DNA of 5,929 nucleotides from an uncultured Eubacteriales bacterium (GTDB lineage Bacteria; Bacillota; Clostridia; Oscillospirales; Acutalibacteraceae). The notes under the pieces are model-generated. The model searched no databases. It saw only the letters and a program-made list of their open reading frames with translations, and had not been told where the DNA came from. A program made the position numbers and the translations under genes. The stretch is from contig ONWI01000099.1 in assembly GCA_900321515.1 (NCBI GenBank), positions 1-5,929 of the forward strand, written 5' to 3'. This document shows positions 1-5,894 of this stretch, in pieces. The first letter of the stretch is position 1. Every line of letters begins with the position of its first letter.

Positions 1-1899
1 AACAGTTGCATGACTTGAATATTTTTTATTGCCATCAGCATCCTTCACAACACACATGATACGCATCCCGTCCCATGTGGGATTGGAAAGAGCCGATGTG
101 ACAGACGTCGTGTGCTTTTTCCAGACGCTCCAGCCATTCATGCCGCGCTTTTTGTAGTACCACTGATAACGCAGCCCTCTGCCCTGTGCCTTTACTGAGA
201 ACTCAGCAGGTTCATACACCCCGACCGAAATGCTTTGCGGCTGTCTGAGAATATCAAGCGCGTCGGTTATCCATACTCTTGCGGGCGCGGAAGAAATAAG
301 TCTGCCAGTACAGTCGCTCACGTCGCAGCGAACATTCATTCTGTGCCACGAAGTTTCGGCAGGCAGCTCCACAACAGAAGAAGTCTGTCCCTCCCATATA
401 TGCCATTTGTCAGAACCGTGCGGTTTAAGCTGCCATTGATATTTAAGACCGCGACCTTTTGCTTTGACAGCAAATACGGCATTTTCACCCGAATCCACGG
501 TTATGTTCTCAGGCGAAGCGCCAAGAGCAAAAATGTCGTTGACACTGACTGTAGCCGCACGCGAAAAAACCGAGCCTCCGCCCGGAACATACACCCTGCA
601 TATAATCTGCATACCGTGCCATGAGTGCTTAGCCTTGCCGACAAATTCGCTGCCGGTTTGGCCCGCAAGCTCTGTCCAGACAAAACTGCCCGGAATTCTG
701 GCGTACCATTGGAACTGCGCGTCCCGCGCGGCGGTAGAAACATTCAGCCTGACGGTCTCGTCGGAGCTTGTGGTAACGTCACACGGCTGTTCCGAAATAT
801 TCACCCGATCGTTCACACTCACCTCAACGGTATCTGATATAGCCTTTTCTCCGCTGCCTCCGATCACTTCGCAGCGTATTCTGCCGCCAGACATTGCTTT
901 GGCTGCCACAAGTGAAATCTCATTCGCATCGTGTCCCTCAAGCCGGAACCATCCGAGGGAGTTTTTATACCTGAAATACCATTGGTATCTGAGTTTCCCG
1001 CCTGAAGCCTTCACGGAAACTTTAAAAACCTCCCCTGGCATTGCGGCAACAGGCTGAGGCTGGGAGATTATCATAGGGCATCCTTTATCGACAATAACTG
1101 CGCTGTCCGAAAAAGTCATGCTGCCGCCGGGGCTTTTGAGTCTGCAATAATACTTCGCACCACTCCACAGTTTATCGGCGGAAAGCGACAATTCCGGGGT
1201 CTCCCAGCCCTTCATTTTTACTCCTGTAAACGCTCCTGACGGAACGCTGAACCACTGATACACAAGACCTTCGCTGCCGCCCTCAACGGAAATTGCTGCC
1301 CGGTCGTCACGCGATACACGGGAGTTCTTCGGCTGCGACATTACGGTCGGAGAATCTATGACAGTAACCGTCGAGCTGTCTGACAGTACAGAACTACCGT
1401 TGCTGTCGGTTACAAGGCAGCAAACCCGCATCCCGTTCCACGAATTGTTGGCGACAGCTTCGGTTGAAGAACCGGTGTGACCGTTCCACCTGATCCACAG
1501 GACGGAATTGCGCTTGCTGAAGTACCATTGATATTTCAACTTGCCCCGTCCCTTTGCCTCGATGCGAAAACAAGCTGTCTGACCGAGATTCACCAAAACG
1601 TCGGCGGGCTGTCGGCTGATCGAGACGGAGTTTTCGGTTGAAATCAACGCCGCGCGTGTGGCAACCGAACCTCCGCTGCTGTCGGTTATACAGCAATATA
1701 CCCTCATGCCGTTCCATGTGGAATTCGCGCACGCCGATGTAACCGCTGTGTCGTGTCCCTTCCAGACCGACCATGTTCCGAATGGCTTTTTATAATACCA
1801 CTGATAGTTAAGTCCTTCACCTTTTGCCGCGGTTTTGAAGGTCACGGTTTCCCCGGCGCTTGTCTCAATATCAGCGGGCTGAAGAGTCACTTCGGGCAT
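1..1899 (-). repeat. Seven tandem 91-residue (273-base) Ig-like units
   Basis: The YQW tryptophan falls at residues 73, 164, 255, 346, 437, 528 and 619 of the Ig-like lipoprotein, a spacing of exactly 91 each time. The F-strand cysteine falls at 108, 200, 291, 382, 473, 564 and 655. Unit 1 has one residue fewer in the loop between the two, which explains the single 92 step. Units have diverged strongly; unit 3 is the least typical in its W-loop, and unit 4 replaces the turn tryptophan with Met375. The seventh unit is cut by the window edge close to its end. Confidence 0.9.
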
Positions 1900-2016
1900 G
1901 GAATATTGATGTGTATGCGAAAATGAAGAGCAGCCGCAGAGAGTCAGCGCTATGGCTATGGCTATGGCTGTCGCTGCGGCTGCCGCTTTGAGGAATTTGA
2001 CTTTATATATATTCAT
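1..2016 (-). CDS. Ig-like repeat lipoprotein, 3' end beyond the window
   Basis: I translated this frame by hand: it is open for 672 codons from an ATG at 2016 to the window edge, with no stop, so the C-terminus is missing. The N-terminus has a basic start (K5, K7, K10), an Ala/Ile hydrophobic core and a lipobox-like LCGC ending at Cys29, so it is probably a lipoprotein anchored outside the membrane. From about residue 40 it consists of seven tandem Ig-like units, each with a QP near the start, a YQW core strand (FQW in unit 5), an aromatic loop usually ending in G-H or G-Q, a W.GM-like turn and a conserved Cys followed by a VTD..G-like hairpin. Such repeats are familiar in surface proteins of gut Clostridia; adhesion or scaffolding is inferred. 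It starts 5 bases after the DUF3298 gene stops. The only Shine-Dalgarno-like site, GAGGTG, lies 14 bases upstream, so translation may be coupled. The family is recognised by pattern; the partner is unknown. Confidence 0.9.
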   Translation of the reverse strand, partial: MNIYKVKFLKAAAAATAIAIAIALTLCGCSSFSHTHQYSMPEVTLQPADIETSAGETVTFKTAAKGEGLNYQWYYKKPFGTWSVWKGHDTAVTSACANSTWNGMRVYCCITDSSGGSVATRAALISTENSVSISRQPADVLVNLGQTACFRIEAKGRGKLKYQWYFSKRNSVLWIRWNGHTGSSTEAVANNSWNGMRVCCLVTDSNGSSVLSDSSTVTVIDSPTVMSQPKNSRVSRDDRAAISVEGGSEGLVYQWFSVPSGAFTGVKMKGWETPELSLSADKLWSGAKYYCRLKSPGGSMTFSDSAVIVDKGCPMIISQPQPVAAMPGEVFKVSVKASGGKLRYQWYFRYKNSLGWFRLEGHDANEISLVAAKAMSGGRIRCEVIGGSGEKAISDTVEVSVNDRVNISEQPCDVTTSSDETVRLNVSTAARDAQFQWYARIPGSFVWTELAGQTGSEFVGKAKHSWHGMQIICRVYVPGGGSVFSRAATVSVNDIFALGASPENITVDSGENAVFAVKAKGRGLKYQWQLKPHGSDKWHIWEGQTSSVVELPAETSWHRMNVRCDVSDCTGRLISSAPARVWITDALDILRQPQSISVGVYEPAEFSVKAQGRGLRYQWYYKKRGMNGWSVWKKHTTSVTSALSNPTWDGMRIMCVVKDADGNKKYSSHATV
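1951..1968 (-). repeat. Three perfect GCCATA hexamers in the signal peptide
   Basis: On the coding strand GCCATA occurs three times in a row and encodes Ala-Ile-Ala-Ile-Ala-Ile in the hydrophobic core of the Ig-like lipoprotein signal peptide. Gain or loss of a unit would keep the frame and change the core length by two residues. Confidence 0.85.
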
Positions 2017-2021
2017 GCCGT

Positions 2022-3041
2022 TCAGAACTGCACCTCAACATAATCGCCGAGAGCGTGATTCACCTCAAGTATAAGAACAGGGTCTCCGTTGACGTCAAGG
2101 TATGAATTGCAGCCCGCTTTACCGGTAACTGTGTATTTGCCGCCGGAATTCTTTACTCTGATCATATCATCGATTGAGAGACTGTTCCTGATGGTCGCCT
2201 CATCAAACTGATTGAAGTAATCAATGACATTTTTCTTGGTCACACCGTCCGCGCTTCTGGTAAGCGTCCAGGTATCGTTTGTAATGGCGTCGGTCGCCTT
2301 GTCCATATCAACCGCTTCAGACGGAATGACTGTATTGCCAGTGGCAAGGTCGATTGTTATCGCGTGCGCGGTGGAATAGCCGTGTGCGGCTCCGCCGTAC
2401 AAATAGCTTTCACGGAATACTATGCTTAATGTATCCTTTGTCTTGTACTTGACCTCATATGTACCCTTGAATGTATCGAGTCCGGAATCAGAAAGCGCGC
2501 CTGTACAGCTTTTCTTGAAGTAATCGTTGTAAAAGCTCTGCATAGCCTCATCATAAAGACCCGATATCTGAGGATATCTGTACTTGAGCTTACCGTTGTC
2601 TGAAGAATATGTCTTATAGACCACCTTGTAAGAATTGCTGAGCGGTGAAGCCGGCTTGGTTGTGGTCGTTGTAGTAGTCGCTTTTGTCGTTGTAGTGGTT
2701 GCTTTTGTCGTTGTGGTAGTTTTTTTGGCTGTAGTGGTCGTAGTAGTTGTTGCAGACGTAGTGGTTTTCTTGGTCCGTGGCGGAGCGGTAGTGGTCGTGG
2801 TGGTTACGATATCGTCATCGCCGGCACGGACAGTGTAATTATCATTTTCATCCTCCGTATCGTCGAATTCGACGATATTGGGATTATCGGCGGCGCGGGT
2901 AGCCTGCGAAACGCTGCCGTTATTGCCCTTGTTGCCTTTACTTTTTTTGTCATCGCTGCCGCATGAAACAAACGCGCCAAGCAGAGCGACGGATATGAGC
3001 AGTGCCAAAGTCCTTTTTGCGAAATTGCCGTTGTGTAACAT
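2022..3041 (-). CDS. DUF3298 (RsiV/PdaC-like) lipoprotein with Thr-rich stalk
   Basis: The product is 339 residues long. The start is set at the ATG at 3041 because AGGAGG sits 9 bases before it; the in-frame ATG at 3086 lies inside the upstream gene. The signal peptide has K9/R10, a hydrophobic core and a lipobox-like FVSC with Cys27 as the predicted lipid anchor (Phe at -3 is slightly unusual). Residues about 28-79 are polar and acidic, residues 80-129 are a Thr-rich linker broken by short Lys, Pro and Ala steps, and residues about 137-339 form the globular part. There the GGAAHGYSTAH segment (216-226), followed by a DLATG turn, matches the GG.HG...... DL.TG signature of DUF3298. In this family Bacillus RsiV senses lysozyme and PdaC is a peptidoglycan deacetylase, but the catalytic PdaC domain is not seen here. 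It is probably a stalked extracellular binding domain, ligand unknown. It starts 4 bases after the protease gene stops. Confidence 0.85.
   Translation of the reverse strand: MLHNGNFAKRTLALLISVALLGAFVSCGSDDKKSKGNKGNNGSVSQATRAADNPNIVEFDDTEDENDNYTVRAGDDDIVTTTTTTAPPRTKKTTTSATTTTTTTAKKTTTTTKATTTTTKATTTTTTTKPASPLSNSYKVVYKTYSSDNGKLKYRYPQISGLYDEAMQSFYNDYFKKSCTGALSDSGLDTFKGTYEVKYKTKDTLSIVFRESYLYGGAAHGYSTAHAITIDLATGNTVIPSEAVDMDKATDAITNDTWTLTRSADGVTKKNVIDYFNQFDEATIRNSLSIDDMIRVKNSGGKYTVTGKAGCNSYLDVNGDPVLILEVNHALGDYVEVQF
2655..2804 (-). repeat. Thr-rich linker coding region
   Basis: About 50 codons, mostly ACN for Thr, with Lys and Ala interruptions, form the stalk between the lipid anchor and the DUF3298 domain. 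Within it, 2680-2700 and 2701-2721 are two adjacent 21-base copies differing at two positions, each encoding a Thr-rich Lys-Ala step, which shows growth by tandem duplication. Such linkers are common in surface proteins of Ruminococcus and could carry O-glycans (inference). Confidence 0.85.
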
Positions 3042-3045
3042 AAGA

Positions 3046-3957
3046 TCATTCCTCCTGTTCTGATCGGTCATCTGTAATATGCTCACTTATGGCGAGATTC
3101 CACTTTTCCACCTCGTCACAGCTGTCGATAAGCCCGACATAATAAGCATCGAGGTCGGTGAAATCATTTGTAATTTCCTTTGAATCGTACACGGTGTACA
3201 TGATGTCGCTTGAAAAATTCTTATTCAGATGATCTACATATGCCGGCGGTATGAATTCATTGGCATAATAGAGATCATGCGCGCCGAAGCAATGCATCAT
3301 TTCATGGGCATAGGTTCCCGGCTTGGTGACAAATATATCGTCAAACCTGACGTATATGTTGCAGAATTCGATGTAATAATCCGAGGAACATGAATATCCG
3401 AGATACCACGGGTTGACCTGATTGCTGAAATCGGTATTGAAGAAGAAAAGATAAATCACGTTGTCCGCACGGTATTTGTTTCGAAGCTCGCGGGTGTCAA
3501 TATTGTTCTCAATCCAGTCCTTCTGCACGTTGTACATATCGCCATACTCCGTCACAAGAGACTCGTCAAAATATGCTCTGTAATAGAGATCAGGGTTCAG
3601 CTCCCAGTCCCAGACGAATTCAGTGGAGGCTCCGTAACGCGCGGCCTGCTCAGTGAGATATCCCGTGCTTATGCGAAGATTGTCAAGCGCGTCATAAATC
3701 ATTTCACCGTCCTCATCGGAACTCTCATCCCAAGAGGTGCCGGCGTCGTCGGCGTAAATCGAGACAAGTACGGTACACCCTTCGAGCGAACCTGCCGATC
3801 CCTGCGCACCGTCATACGGAGAAACGTATTCGTCATTGCTGCCGGTATCGGAATCAGAATCGGACACATCCTGAGCCGGATTACCGCCCATTCTGTCCGG
3901 CGAACAGCCTGTTATCAGTAATACCGCAGCCGCAACACATACCGCCGCGATTTTCAT
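3046..3957 (-). CDS. Putative zinc metalloprotease lipoprotein (HExxHxxGxxD)
   Basis: The product is 303 residues from the ATG at 3957. It has a short signal peptide with lipobox ITGC (Cys18), then an acidic Asp/Ser-rich linker (about 29-50) and a globular domain (about 60-285). The motif HEMMHCFGAHD at 218-228 supplies two His zinc ligands (218, 222), the catalytic Glu219, the Gly225 turn and Asp228 at the third-ligand position. It is followed by LYY, as in M6 (immune inhibitor A-like) peptidases, and by a likely Met-turn at SSDIM (Met253). The third ligand being Asp rather than His recalls M6 and M7 (snapalysin); His227 just before it is an alternative. The substrate is unknown; extracellular protein cleavage is inferred. 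It is the first gene of the three-lipoprotein operon and has two promoters upstream. Its strong Shine-Dalgarno site is 29 bases from the ATG but 8 bases from an in-frame ATT at 3978, so the true start may lie seven codons upstream. Confidence 0.82.
   Translation of the reverse strand: MKIAAVCVAAAVLLITGCSPDRMGGNPAQDVSDSDSDTGSNDEYVSPYDGAQGSAGSLEGCTVLVSIYADDAGTSWDESSDEDGEMIYDALDNLRISTGYLTEQAARYGASTEFVWDWELNPDLYYRAYFDESLVTEYGDMYNVQKDWIENNIDTRELRNKYRADNVIYLFFFNTDFSNQVNPWYLGYSCSSDYYIEFCNIYVRFDDIFVTKPGTYAHEMMHCFGAHDLYYANEFIPPAYVDHLNKNFSSDIMYTVYDSKEITNDFTDLDAYYVGLIDSCDEVEKWNLAISEHITDDRSEQEE
3051..3056 (-). promoter_or_regulatory. Shine-Dalgarno site of the DUF3298 gene
   Basis: AGGAGG lies 9 bases before the ATG at 3041 and decides that start over the upstream in-frame ATG at 3086. 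It sits inside the last codons (CAG GAG GAA) of the metalloprotease gene, whose TGA ends 4 bases before the ATG, so the two genes are translationally linked. Confidence 0.85.
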
Positions 3958-3986
3958 AAATCTGACCGTATCGGAAATGATGATCC

Positions 3987-3992
3987 CCTCCT
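3987..3992 (-). promoter_or_regulatory. Shine-Dalgarno site upstream of the metalloprotease
   Basis: AGGAGG followed by GG is a near-perfect site but stands 29 bases from the ATG at 3957, too far for normal use. It is 8 bases from an in-frame ATT at 3978. No ATG, GTG or TTG in this frame occurs between the site and 3957. Confidence 0.75.
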
Positions 3993-4019
3993 GCTCGTAT
4001 TTTATTCGCTCTCAATGAT

Positions 4020-4048
4020 ATTTTATAACAAAAATCCCCTAAAGTAAA
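4020..4048 (-). promoter_or_regulatory. Proximal sigma-A-like promoter of the lipoprotein operon
   Basis: On the minus strand the -35 TTTACT (4043-4048) and the -10 TAAAAT (4020-4025) are separated by 17 bases. Transcription would start near 4013, about 20 bases before the Shine-Dalgarno site of the metalloprotease gene. Confidence 0.6.
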
Positions 4049-4061
4049 GAGTAATTAAAGC

Positions 4062-4090
4062 ATTGTAATCCTGCAATCGAAAATTGTAAA
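4062..4090 (-). promoter_or_regulatory. Distal sigma-A-like promoter of the lipoprotein operon
   Basis: On the minus strand the -35 TTTACA (4085-4090) and the -10 TACAAT (4062-4067) are 17 bases apart; each box differs from consensus at one position. The stretch just upstream (about 4091-4121) is almost pure A/T, including a short palindrome at 4109-4121, and could act as an UP element. Confidence 0.62.
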
Positions 4091-4128
4091 CATTTCTTTA
4101 ATATTTCATTAATAATATTAATATGCTG

Positions 4129-4722
4129 TCATTCATCAAAGAATGAATAGAATTCCGCGGCAGTCATGTAATCGTTTATCACACCAAGCAAAGCCTTTGC
4201 AGTCATATGTTCGGGCAGTCCCAGATAAGCGATAAGCTCTGAACGCAGCGCCGAGCTGTTTTCACCGCCGGAAAGTCCGCAGCGATAGAAATCCGCTCGA
4301 GTGATAATCCGTGCCGGTTTTTCGCTTCCGGCAGGTTCCGAATCGCAGCAGTCCACGCCCGCGCGACGCAGCGCTTCCACGAGCGCCTCGGTAGACATGC
4401 CCTCCACCCCCAGCTTTCCCTCCTTTGACGGAGTAGTCTTGCGCCGCTCCTTGCCGAAAACGTCCGGAATATAAGCGTGCTTAATGTACTGGGGAGGAAT
4501 GCAGGAACGCAGATGGTTGCGTATGACAAAACCGGCCGAATCACTGTCGGTAATAACCAGCAATCCTCGGGTCTCGGCAAGCCGCCGAAGCATCTTCATT
4601 TTCTCCCTGTCCCTGAATATCCCGAATCCGTCTGTTGTTATTATAAGCGCGTCGATAAGAGAGGAAAGTCTGATCTTGTCATATTTTCCCTCAACTATCA
4701 CAGCCTCTTTTATCTTCATCAT
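4129..4722 (-). CDS. rnmV: Ribonuclease M5, 5S rRNA maturation
   Basis: RNase M5 cleaves the 5S rRNA precursor in the cytoplasm, acting on a complex with ribosomal protein L18 in Bacillus. The N-terminal Toprim domain shows VIVEGKYD with the catalytic Glu11 and TDSDSAG with the metal-binding DxD (Asp59, Asp61). The family signature GKERRKTTPSKEGKLGVEGM follows at about residues 90-109, and the C-terminal DUF4093-type domain covers about 139-190. At 197 residues it is slightly longer than the Bacillus enzyme (about 186), so it is complete. The first of two adjacent ATGs (4722) is preferred: GGAGG (4730-4734) lies 7 bases before it, and that ATG forms an ATGA overlap with the holA stop. It is thus translated together with holA. 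In Bacillus the gene is next to ksgA, so this neighbour is different. Confidence 0.95.
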   Translation of the reverse strand: MMKIKEAVIVEGKYDKIRLSSLIDALIITTDGFGIFRDREKMKMLRRLAETRGLLVITDSDSAGFVIRNHLRSCIPPQYIKHAYIPDVFGKERRKTTPSKEGKLGVEGMSTEALVEALRRAGVDCCDSEPAGSEKPARIITRADFYRCGLSGGENSSALRSELIAYLGLPEHMTAKALLGVINDYMTAAEFYSFFDE

Positions 4723-5774
4723 CTCGCAGCCTCCGCAGCCGTGAACATCTCGGCAAGCAGCTTTTCCATAAGTATCCTTCCGTCAACGCGGCTGCTTTTG
4801 AGCGAAGCGTCGGCGCGGCAGAGCATGGTGCACCACTCGCGCAGCAGCGCGTGGGAATACCTGCGGCTGTCACGAAAGGAAAAGCTAAGCCTTTTTTCCT
4901 TGCCCTTGTATTCTTCGCCGAAGAGCGACGCCATATCGTCGGCTGTCTTCCGCTCGCCCGAAGCCAGCTTTGCGCGGTAGAGGTCAATGAACGCGCCCGA
5001 CATTATCGCCAGAACCGCCACCGGTTCGGTGCGCTCGTCAAAAAGCTCTTCCATTATGCGGTACGCGTCGCCGCGCCTGCCTGAGATTACATTTGAGGCA
5101 AGCATATACGCCTTCACGTCAACACTCTGGGTCGTATTGGCGTCAATGGCGGCACGGGTTATCCTGCCGCCGCAAAGCGATTGAAGCTTTGCAAGCTCGC
5201 TGAGCAGGTTGGTAACATCGCTGCCGCAGCGCTCAATCATGTACGCGGCGTCGGCGCGGCTGATCTGCGCGCCGCTCTTTGCGGCTTCGGACAGCAGAAT
5301 GTCGGTTATCTCTGCCGGTGAAGGAGTCTTGCAGTTGATAACCGTACCGCATTTTTTGATAAGACCGCGCATAGCGCCCTGTCTGTCACCGCTCTTCGCT
5401 GAAGCCCTGACAGACACATTGAAGAATATCAGCACGCAGCTGTCGTTGTTACCCGCGGAACCGAGAAATGACTCCAGCTTCCGGTACTGATCGGCGCTGA
5501 CAGCCGCGGCATCCAGATCCTTGACCACAACCATGCGGCGTTCCGCCATCATAGGAAGCGTATCGACGGCGGCGGCAATCTGGTCAACAGTACATTCGGC
5601 ACCGTCGAATTCCGTATAATTGAATTCCGGCAGAACATCCGGTTTGAATTTTTCTTTAAGCATTTCGAGACTGCTTCGGCGAAGGTAACCATCGTCGCCG
5701 CAAATCAGATATACCGGTGACGGCTTGCCGGCGGCAATATGTCCGCCGAGCGCGCCATAATTAATTTCAGCCAT
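4719..5774 (-). CDS. holA: DNA polymerase III, delta subunit (clamp loader)
   Basis: The delta subunit opens the beta sliding clamp and works in the clamp-loader complex with tau/gamma and delta prime. At 351 residues the length fits the family. The N-terminal PVYLICGDDGYLRR (about 20-33), the DTLPMMAERRMVVVKDLD segment (about 71-88), the SP.EI..ILL....SGAQIS linker and the middle GSDVTNLLSELAKL helix are typical of HolA; the classical Walker A is absent, as expected for delta. The C-terminal collar domain includes RTEPVAVLAIMSGAF and ends with a helix around RILMEKLLAEM. I chose the ATG at 5774: AAAGG (5785-5789) is 10 bases upstream, and homologues begin about 20 residues before the PVYL motif. 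The ATG at 5834 lies within the promoter and has no ribosome binding site; the one at 5804 also lacks a good site. It is first in a two-gene unit with rnmV. Confidence 0.94.
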   Translation of the reverse strand: MAEINYGALGGHIAAGKPSPVYLICGDDGYLRRSSLEMLKEKFKPDVLPEFNYTEFDGAECTVDQIAAAVDTLPMMAERRMVVVKDLDAAAVSADQYRKLESFLGSAGNNDSCVLIFFNVSVRASAKSGDRQGAMRGLIKKCGTVINCKTPSPAEITDILLSEAAKSGAQISRADAAYMIERCGSDVTNLLSELAKLQSLCGGRITRAAIDANTTQSVDVKAYMLASNVISGRRGDAYRIMEELFDERTEPVAVLAIMSGAFIDLYRAKLASGERKTADDMASLFGEEYKGKEKRLSFSFRDSRRYSHALLREWCTMLCRADASLKSSRVDGRILMEKLLAEMFTAAEAAR

Positions 5775-5784
5775 TTTTTTCAGA

Positions 5785-5789
5785 CCTTT
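5785..5789 (-). promoter_or_regulatory. Shine-Dalgarno site of holA
   Basis: AAAGG is 10 bases before the ATG at 5774. It is only moderate in strength, but it is the best site among the three in-frame ATGs (5834, 5804, 5774). Confidence 0.55.
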
Positions 5790-5824
5790 CACCAATGACA
5801 ACATCCTGTCATCTGTTTCAGAAT

Positions 5825-5853
5825 ATTTTAACATATAGATAATCGCAAATCAA
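5825..5853 (-). promoter_or_regulatory. Extended -10 promoter of holA-rnmV
   Basis: On the minus strand the -10 TAAAAT (5825-5830) is preceded directly by TATGT, a TRTGN extended -10 element. A -35 TTGATT (5848-5853; only TTGA matches consensus) is 17 bases upstream. Transcription would start near 5818, giving a leader of about 44 bases to the ATG at 5774. Confidence 0.62.
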
Positions 5854-5894
5854 GACGGTAAAACGGCTGTCCATGGAAATCAATTTTGGACGTA

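Larger units (their letters stand above)
3958..4128. other. AT-rich intergenic region between rnmV and the lipoprotein operon
   Basis: These 171 bases hold the two tandem promoters and the operon leader. I see no GC-rich stem followed by a T-run, so no clear Rho-independent terminator for rnmV. Some read-through from holA-rnmV into the lipoprotein genes is therefore possible. Confidence 0.6.

Noticed and set aside
464..1057. Long open frame on the plus strand, 197 codons
   Set aside because: It is antisense to the Ig-like repeat gene, which has signal peptide, lipobox and periodic motifs; the plus-strand product shows no domain or ribosome binding site.
1394..1774. Minus-strand open frame of 126 codons in another phase
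   Set aside because: It is a shifted reading of Ig-like units 1 and 2; the translation is rich in Arg and Gln with no fold signature, while the other phase is open through the whole region.
2635..2838. Plus-strand frame encoding a poly-Val, membrane-like peptide
   Set aside because: It is the complement of the Thr codons (ACN read backward gives GT-rich codons) of the DUF3298 protein stalk.
3042..3086. Upstream in-frame ATG at 3086 as start of the DUF3298 gene
   Set aside because: It would overlap the protease gene by 41 bases and place a polar stretch before the signal peptide; the ATG at 3041 has a perfect Shine-Dalgarno site.
4109..4121. AT palindrome as terminator of rnmV
   Set aside because: The stem is A/T only, six base pairs with a one-base centre, and no T-run follows; it would not form a stable terminator.
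4477..4980. Plus-strand frame of 167 codons across rnmV and holA
   Set aside because: It is antisense to two well recognised genes and its product has no recognisable motif.
5775..5834. Longer holA starting at 5834 or 5804
   Set aside because: 5834 is upstream of the predicted transcription start and lacks a ribosome binding site; 5804 has only AGG directly abutting the ATG; the family's N-terminus fits 5774.
5818..5874. Eighteen-codon minus-strand leader peptide upstream of holA
   Set aside because: It has no Shine-Dalgarno site and lies across the predicted -35 and -10 boxes, so it would not be transcribed from that promoter.
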